From Bosea sp. RAC05 (lineage in GTDB: Bacteria; Pseudomonadota; Alphaproteobacteria; Rhizobiales; Beijerinckiaceae): a stretch of 64,000 bases of DNA. Below are positions 34,492-43,056 of the stretch, one piece after another (position 1 is the stretch's first letter; each line of letters starts with the position of its first letter). Where the stretch lies: assembly GCF_001713455.1 (NCBI RefSeq), contig NZ_CP016464.1, positions 2,528,001-2,592,000 on the forward strand, in the 5' to 3' direction. The translations under genes were made by a program, and so were the position numbers. The notes beneath the pieces were generated by a model. That model did not search any database. It was not told where the DNA came from and was given only the letters and a program-made list of their open reading frames with translations.

Positions 34492-34697
34492 GGTGCGGCC
34501 CGCCGCGGCGTCACGGTGAAGAGATGGGCGGGTTCGTCCTCCTCGGAGGGCATGCGTCGGACGCCGAGCCCGGCTTCGCGCACGGTCTTCGCCAGCTCGG
34601 CGAGCCGCGCGAACTGGGCTTCTGGCAAGCCGTTGAGCCCATGCCGCTCGGCATAGAGCCTGATCTCGTCGAGGCTGGTGGTCTGGATGTCGGACAT
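34488..34697 (-). CDS. AtzG-like small protein (DUF4089), amidase partner
   Basis: A 69-residue protein with the AtzG-like pattern: an amphipathic helix (LDEIRLYAERHGL), a second helix (AQFARLAELAKTV), then an acidic DEPAHLF near the C-terminus. AtzG is a GatC-like subunit needed by the amidase AtzE. The overlap with the following amidase (GTGA) gives strong context support. A second copy is at 44789, and a third seems fused to the cysteine hydrolase at 28888. Confidence 0.78.
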   Translation of the reverse strand: MSDIQTTSLDEIRLYAERHGLNGLPEAQFARLAELAKTVREAGLGVRRMPSEEDEPAHLFTVTPRRAAP

Positions 34698-34714
34698 CGT
34701 CGTTCCTCGATGGG

Positions 34715-36154
34715 TCAGAGCGCGGGGCGGCGCGCGCGCCAGGGCGTCGCGGATTCATAGGCCTGGGCGACCTGCAGCACGGTCGCCTCGTCGAAGAAGC
34801 GGCCGACGATCTGGGCGTTGAGCGGCACGCCGCCGGCATCGTAGCCGGTGCAGAGCGACAGCGCCGGGTGGCCGGTGACGTTGAACACCGAGGTCGCGGT
34901 GTCGGTGGTGAAGGGGGTGATCGTCTCCGGCTCGTCGAAGCGCGGCGCGACATGGAAGGCGCCCGCGATCAAAAGCGCGTCGCAGGAGGCCATCAGCGCA
35001 TCAGTCGCCGCCGTCAGCGTGCGCCGCAGCCGCGTCGCGGCGAGATAGTCCGCGGCGCGGACGGTGAAGCCCGCCATCATCTTCTCGCGCAGGGCCTGGC
35101 CCATCAGCGCGCTGCGCTCGAGGAAGTCCTTCTCGTGGATCGAGTATGACTCCGCCCAGTTGATGACCTTGGTCACGCTGCGGTACTCGGCCAGCGGCGC
35201 CGGCAGCCGGACCTCGCGGATGATCGCGCCCTGCGCCTCCAGCAGTGCGGCCGCCTCGTCCATCGCCTGCGCATTGGCGGCGTCGAGCGCCTCGCCACCC
35301 GGTCCGAGATCGCGGACATAGCCGATGACCAGCCCCTTCACGCCGGCATGCAGCGCCTTGCGGTAGTCGGGGACGGGCATGTCGGCGCTGGAGGGGTCCT
35401 CCGCGTCGTACCCCGCGATCGCCTGCATCACGATGGCGTTGTCCTCGATCGTCCAGGTCAGCGGGCCGGTATGGTCGAGCGTCCAGCAATTGGGCAGGCA
35501 ATGCGCCCGGCTGACCCGGCCGAAGGTCGCCTTGAGGCCCTGCAGCCCGCAGGCGGCGGCCGGCAGGCGGATCGAGCCGCCGGTGTCGGATCCGAGCGAG
35601 AACATCGCCAGCCCCGCTGGAACCGAGGCTCCCGCGCCGGTCGAGGAACCGCCGGTAAAGCGTTCCAGATCCCAGGGATTGCGTGCCACCGGGAAGGGCA
35701 GGTCGTGATAGACCCCGCCATTGCCGGTGCCGTATTCCCAGGTGTTGAGCTTGCCGAGCAGGATCGCGCCGGCCGCCTCCAGCCGGGCCACCGCCGTCGA
35801 CGTCGTCGTCGAGACATGGTCCAGCATCAGCCGCGAGCCGCCGGTCGTCGGCAGGCCGGCGACGTAGTAATTGTCCTTCACCGCGAAGGGGATGCCATGC
35901 AGCGCACCCTTCCAGCGCCCGGCCGCGATCTCGGCCTCGGCGATGCGGGCGGCGGCGAGTGCGCGCTCGGCCGTCACGGTGATGTAGCAATGCAGGGTCG
36001 CGTCGAGCGCGGCGATGCGGGCGAGGAAGGCCTCGACCAGCGTCACCGGCGAAAGCTGCCCGCTGCCGATCAGGCGCGAGGCCTCGGTGACGGTGAGATA
36101 GTGCAGCGGGGTGCTGTCGGTCGCGAAGCTGGCGGCGGGGCTCGGCTTGTTCAT
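34715..36154 (-). CDS. Amidase-signature hydrolase
   Basis: A 479-residue amidase. Lys93 (AVKDN), GGSSTGAG with Ser170/171, and nucleophile Ser194 (DTGGSIR) form the triad. It resembles the amidase at 29748 (shared HGIPxAVKDNY, KLNTWExGTGNGG). The ATG at 36154 is 11 bases after the AbrB-type gene; the stop is 17 bases before the AtzG-like gene. An N-terminal stretch of about 15 polar residues precedes the conserved part. Confidence 0.92.
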   Translation of the reverse strand: MNKPSPAASFATDSTPLHYLTVTEASRLIGSGQLSPVTLVEAFLARIAALDATLHCYITVTAERALAAARIAEAEIAAGRWKGALHGIPFAVKDNYYVAGLPTTGGSRLMLDHVSTTTSTAVARLEAAGAILLGKLNTWEYGTGNGGVYHDLPFPVARNPWDLERFTGGSSTGAGASVPAGLAMFSLGSDTGGSIRLPAAACGLQGLKATFGRVSRAHCLPNCWTLDHTGPLTWTIEDNAIVMQAIAGYDAEDPSSADMPVPDYRKALHAGVKGLVIGYVRDLGPGGEALDAANAQAMDEAAALLEAQGAIIREVRLPAPLAEYRSVTKVINWAESYSIHEKDFLERSALMGQALREKMMAGFTVRAADYLAATRLRRTLTAATDALMASCDALLIAGAFHVAPRFDEPETITPFTTDTATSVFNVTGHPALSLCTGYDAGGVPLNAQIVGRFFDEATVLQVAQAYESATPWRARRPAL

Positions 36155-36165
36155 GGCGGCACCTC

Positions 36166-37251
36166 TCATTCGGCCGGGACGCGCCTTGCGTCCTCGGCCG
36201 GCATTGCGGGAAAGACACCGGCCGCCCGCAGCAGCCGGAAGACGTGAGGCGAGGACAGGATCACCAGGAAGATCCGGACGAGGTGGAAGGCGACGATGAT
36301 CGGCACATCGAGGTGCAGGACCTTGGCGGTGATGCACATCTCGGTGACGCCGCCGGGCGAAGTCGCCAGGATCATGTTGGCCGGCGAGATTCCGGTGAGA
36401 TGCGCCACCAGCAGGCCGACGCTGGCGCAACCGGCCATCAGCACCGCGAGATTGAGCAGGGCAGCGGGGATGAAGCGGCGCATGCTGGCGAGCAGCGCGC
36501 GCTGGAACTGCGAGCCGATCTGCGCTCCGACCAGCACCTGCCCCGCGGCCGAGAGCCAGGGCGGGATCGAGGACAGGTTTGCCTCGAACAGGCCCAGCAG
36601 GCAGCCCACCGCCATCGGCCCGAGCAGCCAGGCGTTGCGGAAGCGCAAAGCCGCCAGCAGCGCCGAGAAGCCGAGCGAGAAGGCCAGCGTCGCCAGCAGG
36701 CCGGGGGCGGAGGCCGGCAGTACGCCATGGACATTGGTGCTGCTGCCGCCGGCGCCCAGCAGCGTCAGCGCGCTCGGGATCACGATGGTCACGCTGACGA
36801 CGCGCAGCAGCTGCGTCACCGCGATCGGCAGTGGTTGCCCGCCGAAACGCTCGCCGATCAGGCTCATCTCGGCGACCCCACCGGGCACGCTGCAGAAGAA
36901 GGCGGTGGCGTGGTCGATGCGCGCCGTGCGGGCGAGCAGGAAGGAGGCTGCCGCACCGACGACCAGCGTGATCGCGCTGGCGGCGATGATCACCGGCAGG
37001 TGCGACAGCACCATGCCTGCCGCCTCCGGCGTGAAATAGAGACCGAGCGCCGTGCCCAGCACCAGCATGCCGGCGATGCGACCGACCGGCGTGCCCGCGA
37101 CCGGCAGGCCGCAGAAGGTCGCCAGCCCGCTGAACACGATCGGCCCGATCATCCAGGGCAGGGGCGTCCCGAGCGCATTGAAGACGGCGCCGCCGAGGGC
37201 ACCGATCGCGAGGCCGAGCGCGATGCGCCCGAGATGGCCGGGTGAGATCAT
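36166..37251 (-). CDS. AbrB-family integral membrane protein (putative ammonia monooxygenase family)
   Basis: A 361-residue membrane protein with about ten hydrophobic segments in two repeated halves. Each half has the family signature: PGGVAEMSLIGERFG near the middle and SPGGVTEMCITAKVL near the end. The family, sometimes mislabelled ammonia monooxygenase or AbrB regulator, is thought to be transporters or regulators of efflux. It is not the DNA-binding AbrB. It lies between the peptide importer ATPases and the amidases (11 bases from each), so transport of a substrate or product such as an amide or carboxylate is a reasonable guess. Confidence 0.85.
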   Translation of the reverse strand: MISPGHLGRIALGLAIGALGGAVFNALGTPLPWMIGPIVFSGLATFCGLPVAGTPVGRIAGMLVLGTALGLYFTPEAAGMVLSHLPVIIAASAITLVVGAAASFLLARTARIDHATAFFCSVPGGVAEMSLIGERFGGQPLPIAVTQLLRVVSVTIVIPSALTLLGAGGSSTNVHGVLPASAPGLLATLAFSLGFSALLAALRFRNAWLLGPMAVGCLLGLFEANLSSIPPWLSAAGQVLVGAQIGSQFQRALLASMRRFIPAALLNLAVLMAGCASVGLLVAHLTGISPANMILATSPGGVTEMCITAKVLHLDVPIIVAFHLVRIFLVILSSPHVFRLLRAAGVFPAMPAEDARRVPAE

Positions 37252-37262
37252 CGTCGCGCCGC

Positions 37263-38330
37263 TCAGCTCGCCTTCAGGAGGGGGGCCTGCAGCAGCGGCG
37301 CCTGGGCGAAGCCCGGGCCGGGGCCGTATTGCAGGCAGCGCGCCCTCTGGCCGCCCTCGAGCGCGATCAGCTCAGGCTGGAGGGAAAGGCAGGGCTCGCG
37401 GGCGGCCGAGCAGCGCGGCGCGAAGGGGCAGCCGGCGGGAAGATCGGTGAGATCGGGCGGCGAGCCGGGGATCGGGTCGAGCGTCGCGCCGCGCATGTCG
37501 GCATGGATCGTCGAGTTCATCAGCCCCTGGGTGTAGGGGTGGCGCGGCGCATCCATCACCTGCTCGACCGAGCCGGTCTCGACGAATTGGCCGGCATACA
37601 TCACGGCAATCTTGTCGGCGACTTCGCAGGCGACGCCGAGGTCGTGGGTGACGAAGATCGTCGCCATGCCGAGCTCGCGCTGGAGTTCGCGCAGCAGCAG
37701 CAGGATCTGGATCTGCACGGTGGCGTCGAGCGCCGTCGTCGGCTCGTCGGCGAGCAGGAGCTTGGGCTTGCAGGCGAGCGCGAGCGCGATCATGCCGCGC
37801 TGGCGCAAGCCGCCCGACAATTCGTGCGGATAGGCGGCGAGCCGGCGCTTCGCCGAGGGCACCTGGACGAGTTCGAGCAGTTCCAGTGCCCGAGCGTTGG
37901 CGGACCGGAACGAAATGCCCTCGTGATAGACCAGCGTTTCGGCGATCTGTTCGCCGATGGTGAAGACCGGGTCGAGCGCCGTCATAGGCTCCTGGAAGAT
38001 CATCGAGATCAGGCCGCCGCGGATCCGGCGAAGCTGATTCTCGCCGAGCGCGAGCACGTCCGTGCCGTCGACGGTGATGCGCCCGCCGATCCGGGCCGTC
38101 GGCGGAAACAGCCGCATCAGCGCCCGCAGCGTGACGCTCTTGCCCGAGCCGGATTCACCGAGCACGCACATCGACGAGCCGCGATCGAGCGTGAAGGAGA
38201 CGCCGTTGACGACGGCGATGTCGAGATCGCGTCCGGTGAACCGGACGGTGAGATCTTCGACCTCGACCAGAGGGGTACGGGTGGGGACCGCAGTCGGCGC
38301 GGCCGTGGCAAGGGGGGAGGTTGGGGTCAA
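37263..38330 (-). CDS. Peptide-type ABC transporter ATP-binding protein (DppD/OppD family)
   Basis: A 355-residue ATPase. It has [10 protein letters not shown] (Walker A), [12 protein letters not shown] (Q-loop), [14 protein letters not shown] (signature), [12 protein letters not shown] (Walker B) and VTHDLG. The C-terminal oligopeptide-type domain has a Cys-rich segment ([14 protein letters not shown]) that in this family binds an Fe-S cluster. It overlaps the DppF-type gene by 4 bases and works with it at the permeases at 39438 and 40349. Confidence 0.93.
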   Translation of the reverse strand: MTPTSPLATAAPTAVPTRTPLVEVEDLTVRFTGRDLDIAVVNGVSFTLDRGSSMCVLGESGSGKSVTLRALMRLFPPTARIGGRITVDGTDVLALGENQLRRIRGGLISMIFQEPMTALDPVFTIGEQIAETLVYHEGISFRSANARALELLELVQVPSAKRRLAAYPHELSGGLRQRGMIALALACKPKLLLADEPTTALDATVQIQILLLLRELQRELGMATIFVTHDLGVACEVADKIAVMYAGQFVETGSVEQVMDAPRHPYTQGLMNSTIHADMRGATLDPIPGSPPDLTDLPAGCPFAPRCSAAREPCLSLQPELIALEGGQRARCLQYGPGPGFAQAPLLQAPLLKAS

Positions 38331-39427
38331 TGCACCGCTCCCTCGCTTGGCGCCGCGCTATGGCCGGAGCCCGGGCGGTGCGCGTGACAGGCGACCGGAT
38401 GCGTCTCGCCGCCCTTGAGGCTGCCCAGAAGCGGTACCGTCTCCGAACAGACCGGCTCGGCGATCGGGCAGCGGGTCCGGAAGCGGCAGCCGCTGGGCGG
38501 GTTGATCGGGTTGGGCGGGTCGCCCGACAAGGGCGGCTTGCTCATCCGCCGGCGCGGATCCATCGACGGGCGCGAGGAGAGCAGGGCGCGGGTGTAGGGA
38601 TGTTTGGGCGCGCGATAGATCTCGTCGACCGGGCCGACCTCGACCGCCTTGCCGAGATACATCACCAGCACGCGGTCGCTCATGTACTGGATCACGTTGA
38701 GGTCGTGCGAGATGAAGATGTAGGTCAGCTCGAGATTGCGCTTCAGCTCCTGCAACAGGTTGAGCACCTGCGCCTCGACCGACTTGTCGAGCGCCGAGAC
38801 GGCCTCGTCGAGGATCAGCAGCCGCGGCCCCATGGTCAGCGCGCGGGCGATGTTGACGCGCTGCCGCTGGCCGCCGGAGAGCTCGTGCGGATAGCGCTGG
38901 GCGAACATGTCCGGCGTCAGCCCGACCATGCGCAGCATGCTGGCGGCGCGGGTCTTGGCGTCCTTGACCGCGGTGCCCTGCGCGATCAGGCCGAAGGCGA
39001 TCGAATCCTCGATCGTCATGCGCGGGTTCAGCGACGAATAGGAGTCCTGGAAAACCATCTGCATCTGCCGGCGCAGGTCGCGCACCGAGAGTCCGCGCAG
39101 CGCCCCGACCGCCTCGCCGTCGAAGATGATCTCGCCGGCATCGGGCACCATCAGATGCATCAGCAGCCGCGCCGTCGTCGACTTGCCGCAGCCGGACTCG
39201 CCGACGATGCCGAGCGTCTCGCCCTTGTCGACGACGAGATCGACGCCGTCGACCGCCTGCACCCAGGCCTGGGCCCGGCCGAGCAGCCCGCCGCGGATGG
39301 GAAAGTGCTTCTTCAGCCCCTCGACGATGAGGAGCGGCTGGGCGGGCCCGCCGCGGTCGCGCGGGTCCGGATCGCTGGGAACCGCGGTCATGGCGGCCCC
39401 ACGCGGGGAGGTGGGAACGGCGCTCAT
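38327..39427 (-). CDS. Peptide-type ABC transporter ATP-binding protein (DppF/OppF family)
   Basis: A 366-residue ATPase. Walker A is GESGCGKST, the Q-loop is FQDSYSSLNPRM, the signature is LSGGQRQR, and Walker B reads LLILDEAVSALD, with Ala where Pro is usual. The C-terminal domain has the Cys group (C-x5-C-x6-C). The ATG at 39427 follows GAGGT and is 10 bases from the permease stop; an alternative Met is 12 codons downstream. It pairs with the DppD-type ATPase. Confidence 0.92.
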   Translation of the reverse strand: MSAVPTSPRGAAMTAVPSDPDPRDRGGPAQPLLIVEGLKKHFPIRGGLLGRAQAWVQAVDGVDLVVDKGETLGIVGESGCGKSTTARLLMHLMVPDAGEIIFDGEAVGALRGLSVRDLRRQMQMVFQDSYSSLNPRMTIEDSIAFGLIAQGTAVKDAKTRAASMLRMVGLTPDMFAQRYPHELSGGQRQRVNIARALTMGPRLLILDEAVSALDKSVEAQVLNLLQELKRNLELTYIFISHDLNVIQYMSDRVLVMYLGKAVEVGPVDEIYRAPKHPYTRALLSSRPSMDPRRRMSKPPLSGDPPNPINPPSGCRFRTRCPIAEPVCSETVPLLGSLKGGETHPVACHAHRPGSGHSAAPSEGAVH

Positions 39428-39437
39428 CGCGGGGACC

Positions 39438-40337
39438 TCACTGCTTGACGTCCATGGCGCTGCGCAGGCCATCGCTCATCAGGTTGAAACACATCGAGGT
39501 GATGAAGATCATCGCGCCGGGGATGATCGCGTTGAGCGGAGCGACGTAGATCGCCTGGCGCAGCGTGTTCAGCATCAGCCCCCATTCCGGCTCGGGCGGC
39601 GTGATGCCGAGGCCGAGGAAGGACAGCCCCGAGGCGAGCACGATCGAGACGCTGATCAGGCTGGAGGCGTAGCTCAGGATCGGCCCGGTGACGTTGGGCA
39701 CGACATGGGCGGTGACGATGCGCCAGTTCGCGGCGCCGGTCGCGCGCGCGGCCTCGACGAAGTCCTGAGCCCGCATCTGCGTTGCGACACTTTCGGCGAC
39801 GCGGGCGATGGGCGGGATGAAGACCAGCGTCAGCGACAGGATCGTGTTGCCGATGCCCGCGCCCAGCACGCCGGAGATCGCGACCGCCAGCAGCACGGAC
39901 GGGAAGGCGTAGAAGACATCGATCACCCGCATGATCAGCATGTTGACGGCGCCGCCGACATAGCCGGCGATCACCCCCAGCGCCCCGCCGATCAGCGTCG
40001 CCAGCAGGACGGGCGTGAAGCCGGTGAAGAGCGAGAGCCGGCCGCCATAGATCAGCCGCGAGAGCAGGTCGCGCCCGAGCTCGTCGGTGCCGAGCCAGTG
40101 GCGCGCATCGCCGGGCGCGATCAGCCGCCGCGCCATGCTGGTGCGGTAGGGGTCGTGCGGGGCGATCAGCGGCGCGAAGATCGCCGCCAGGATGATCAGC
40201 ATCAGCACGCCAAAGCAGATCATCGTGAAGCGGTCCTGCAGCAGGCGGCGCAGCACGTTGCGCCAGAAACTGCGGGTGGCCGGGCGCTTGCCCTTGAGCG
40301 GGGCGGTGCCGGCGACGGCGATGGCGGGCTGCGACAT
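39438..40337 (-). CDS. Peptide-type ABC transporter permease (DppC family)
   Basis: A 299-residue inner-membrane permease. The N-terminal region has HWLGTDELGRDLLSRLIYGGR, the hallmark of DppC-type subunits, and the EAA loop EAARATGAANWRIVTAHVVPN docks with the ATPases. The C-terminal GLSFLGLGITPPEPEWG is also typical. It starts 11 bases after DppB and belongs to the importer fed by the twin binding proteins upstream. Confidence 0.93.
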   Translation of the reverse strand: MSQPAIAVAGTAPLKGKRPATRSFWRNVLRRLLQDRFTMICFGVLMLIILAAIFAPLIAPHDPYRTSMARRLIAPGDARHWLGTDELGRDLLSRLIYGGRLSLFTGFTPVLLATLIGGALGVIAGYVGGAVNMLIMRVIDVFYAFPSVLLAVAISGVLGAGIGNTILSLTLVFIPPIARVAESVATQMRAQDFVEAARATGAANWRIVTAHVVPNVTGPILSYASSLISVSIVLASGLSFLGLGITPPEPEWGLMLNTLRQAIYVAPLNAIIPGAMIFITSMCFNLMSDGLRSAMDVKQ

Positions 40338-40348
40338 GGCTTGTCCCC

Positions 40349-41302
40349 TCAGGCGCGCTTGATGCGCGGGTCGACCGCGGTCTGCAGGATGTCGACGAGC
40401 AGGTTGATCAGGACGAAGAACATCGCCAGCACGAGGATCGTGCCCTGCAGCATCGGCAGGTCGCGGGTGAAGATGGCGTTGTTCAGGAGGAAGCCGGTGC
40501 CCGGCCAGGAGAACACCGTCTCGACCAGGATGGAGCCGCCGAGCAGCTGCGCGAGCTGCAGCCCCATCACCGCCAGCACGGCCGGCAGCGCGTTCTTGAC
40601 GACATGGACGAAGACGCGCCGCCCGGGCAGGCCCTTGGCGTAGAGCGTCTGCATGTAGTCCTGCTTGCGCACCTCGGCGACGGTGCCGCGCACCGAGCGG
40701 GCGATGATGCCGGCGGGAATGACCGAGAGCGTCAGGGCAGGCAGGATCAGGTATTGCAGGCTGTCCCAGCCGAAGCCGAAGGAGCCCGACCCGCCTTCGC
40801 CCATGCCGGTGGCGGGCAGCAGGTTGAGGTTGACCGCGAAGACCACGATCAGGACCATGCCGAGCCAGTAATGCGGGATCGACACGCCGGTGATCGAGAC
40901 GGCGGTGACGGCGCGGTCGGTCGGCGTGCCCGCGACATAGCCGGAGACGACTCCGAAGGCGCAGCCGAGCAGGAAGCCGAAGGTCACCGCCGCGGCCGCC
41001 AGCGTCAGCGTGTTGGCGATCGCCGGCAGCACCTCGGAGAGCACCGGCCGCCGCGTCATGATCGAGGTGCCGAAATCCCCGGTCACGACATGGCCGAGCC
41101 ATTTCAGATACTGCACCGGCAGCGGCCGGTCGAAGCCATAGGCGGTGCGGATCTGCGCGATCATCTCCGGCGAGGCGCCTTCCGGGATGATCGCGCTCAG
41201 CGGGTCGCCCGGCGCCAGATGGATCAGCGCGAAGCACACCAGCGAGACGCCGATCGCGATCGGGACCGTGTAGAGAATGCGCCGCAGCACATAGATGAAC
41301 AT
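40349..41302 (-). CDS. Peptide-type ABC transporter permease (DppB family)
   Basis: A 317-residue inner-membrane permease starting MFIYVLRRILYTVPIAIGVSL, the standard DppB N-terminal helix. The periplasmic loop (LAPGDPLSAIIPEGASPE) and the EAA-type loop (VRKQDYMQTLYAKGLPGRRV) are present. It lies 57 bases after the second binding-protein gene. With DppC it forms the pore. Confidence 0.93.
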   Translation of the reverse strand: MFIYVLRRILYTVPIAIGVSLVCFALIHLAPGDPLSAIIPEGASPEMIAQIRTAYGFDRPLPVQYLKWLGHVVTGDFGTSIMTRRPVLSEVLPAIANTLTLAAAAVTFGFLLGCAFGVVSGYVAGTPTDRAVTAVSITGVSIPHYWLGMVLIVVFAVNLNLLPATGMGEGGSGSFGFGWDSLQYLILPALTLSVIPAGIIARSVRGTVAEVRKQDYMQTLYAKGLPGRRVFVHVVKNALPAVLAVMGLQLAQLLGGSILVETVFSWPGTGFLLNNAIFTRDLPMLQGTILVLAMFFVLINLLVDILQTAVDPRIKRA

Positions 41303-41359
41303 CGCCGAACTCCTCTGGACCTGTGGGGCGGCGGCAGCCGGGCCGCCGCACGGGGTCGG

Positions 41360-42988
41360 CTATTCGACGGTGACGGGCGTCAGGTCCTGGAACCAGCTCT
41401 GGGCCTGGACGAAGCCCTTGACGTTGGGCCGCAGCGCGCGCGGGTTGAGGTCGTGCACCGCCCAGATCCACATGTGGTCGGCGAGGATGACCTCGTGCAG
41501 CTCGGCCAGGAGCTTGTCCTGCTCCTTGGTGTCGAAGGTCTCCTTGGCCTTGCGGGCGAGGATGTCGGCCTTCTCGTTCTTGTAGCCGCCCCAGTTGAAG
41601 CCGAAGGGCACCGGCATGAAGGACGCGGCCGTGCCGATCAGCCCGATATCCGGATCCCAATAGGCGAAGGAGTTGTTGACGCCGTGCCGGCCCTTGTTCT
41701 CGGGCGCGAAGGCTCCGAGACGGCGGCGCGTCCGCAGCGCCTCCCAGTCGAGCACCTCGAACTCCATGTCGATGCCGACATCTCTGAAGTTCTCCTTGAT
41801 GAACTCGTTCATTGGCAGCGGCTGCATCTGGCCGGAGCCCGAGGGCGAGATGATCACCTTGACCTTGACCGGCTTGTCGGGCCCGTAGCCGGCTTCCTTC
41901 AGCAGCTTCTTCGCGGCTTCGGGGTCGTAGCGCAGCGGCTCGGCCGGCTTGCCGTACCAGGGGTGACCCGGGTCGATATGGCCCTTGGCGGCGATCGCCA
42001 TGCCGCCGAGCAGCTTGACCAGCCCGTCCCGGTCGATCGCGAGATTGGCCGCCTTGCGGACGCGGATGTCCTTGAACGGCGAATCCTCGAGATGGGAGAG
42101 CTGGTAGGGCCAGTTGTGCGGATAGACATTGGTGATGATCTGCATCTTCTGCTGGCGCAGCCGCGGGATCACGTCGGGCGGCGGCGCCTCGACGAAATCG
42201 ACCTGGCCCGAGAGCAGCGCCGCCGAGCGCGTGTTGGCGTCGGGCATCGGCAGCAGGATCAGCCGCTCCGACTTGGGAATGCGGGCCTTGTCCCAATGGT
42301 TGGTGTTGCGCACCAGTTCGGCCCGCTCGCGCGGCTTGAACGACTCGATCATCCAGGGGCCGGTGCCCGAGGGCTTCTCGGCGAACTTGCCCCAGTCCTT
42401 GCCGACCTCCTCCCAGCGCGCCGGGCTCGACATGAAGAGATTGGCGAGCGCATAGGGCAGGACCGCGTCGACCGTCTTGGTGGTGATCTCGACGGTGTAG
42501 GTGTCGATCTTGCGCCAGCTCGCCAGCGTGCCGGACCAGAGCGAGCCCTGCGCGGCCTGGGCGGGATCGAACTCCGGCGTGTCCTTGCGCAGCAGCTTGT
42601 TGAAGTTGAACACCACGGCATCGGCCGTGAACTCCGAGCCGTCGTGGAATTTGGCGCCCTGGCGCAGCTTGAAGGTCCAGACCTTCTTGTCCGCCTCGCC
42701 GACGCTCCAGCTCTCCGCCAGCGCCGGGATGATGACCGGCGGCTTGTCGGAGCGCGACAGATCCCAGCGCGTCAGCCCGTCATAGGCGGTGATGCCCATG
42801 AAGCGGATGCCCTCGCCGCCCTGGCTGGGCTGACCGGTGGTGAGGGGGATGTCGGCGGCGGTCATCGCGACACGCAGCGTGCCCGGCTTGCCCTGCGCCC
42901 AGACCGACGGGGACACGCCGGTCATCAGGACGAGGCAGGAGGCGGCGAGAACCGATCGCGCCAGCGTGCGGCGCTTGAGGGAGATCAT
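41360..42988 (-). CDS. Peptide-type ABC transporter substrate-binding protein, twin 2
   Basis: A 542-residue family-5 binding protein. The signal peptide of about 31 residues (MISLKRRTLARSVLAASC...SVWAQ) has only a weak twin-Arg element, so Sec export is likely. The mature start GTLRVAMTAADIPLTTGQPSQGG is shared almost exactly with its upstream twin. The family signature KLRQGAKFHDGSEFTADAV is present. It lies 57 bases before the DppB gene. The ligand is probably a peptide-like, opine-like or amide compound. Confidence 0.92.
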   Translation of the reverse strand: MISLKRRTLARSVLAASCLVLMTGVSPSVWAQGKPGTLRVAMTAADIPLTTGQPSQGGEGIRFMGITAYDGLTRWDLSRSDKPPVIIPALAESWSVGEADKKVWTFKLRQGAKFHDGSEFTADAVVFNFNKLLRKDTPEFDPAQAAQGSLWSGTLASWRKIDTYTVEITTKTVDAVLPYALANLFMSSPARWEEVGKDWGKFAEKPSGTGPWMIESFKPRERAELVRNTNHWDKARIPKSERLILLPMPDANTRSAALLSGQVDFVEAPPPDVIPRLRQQKMQIITNVYPHNWPYQLSHLEDSPFKDIRVRKAANLAIDRDGLVKLLGGMAIAAKGHIDPGHPWYGKPAEPLRYDPEAAKKLLKEAGYGPDKPVKVKVIISPSGSGQMQPLPMNEFIKENFRDVGIDMEFEVLDWEALRTRRRLGAFAPENKGRHGVNNSFAYWDPDIGLIGTAASFMPVPFGFNWGGYKNEKADILARKAKETFDTKEQDKLLAELHEVILADHMWIWAVHDLNPRALRPNVKGFVQAQSWFQDLTPVTVE

Positions 42989-43056
42989 GGCGGGATCCTT
43001 CCGAAAGACTGGGGAGGGGCGCTTGCCGCGCGCCAAAAGGGGGAAGGCCTCTGCGC

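Noticed and set aside
36166-37251. AbrB-type DNA-binding regulator or true ammonia monooxygenase
   Set aside because: The protein is an integral membrane protein with two PGGVxEM repeats and lacks a DNA-binding fold or monooxygenase ligands; the names are historical labels for the family.
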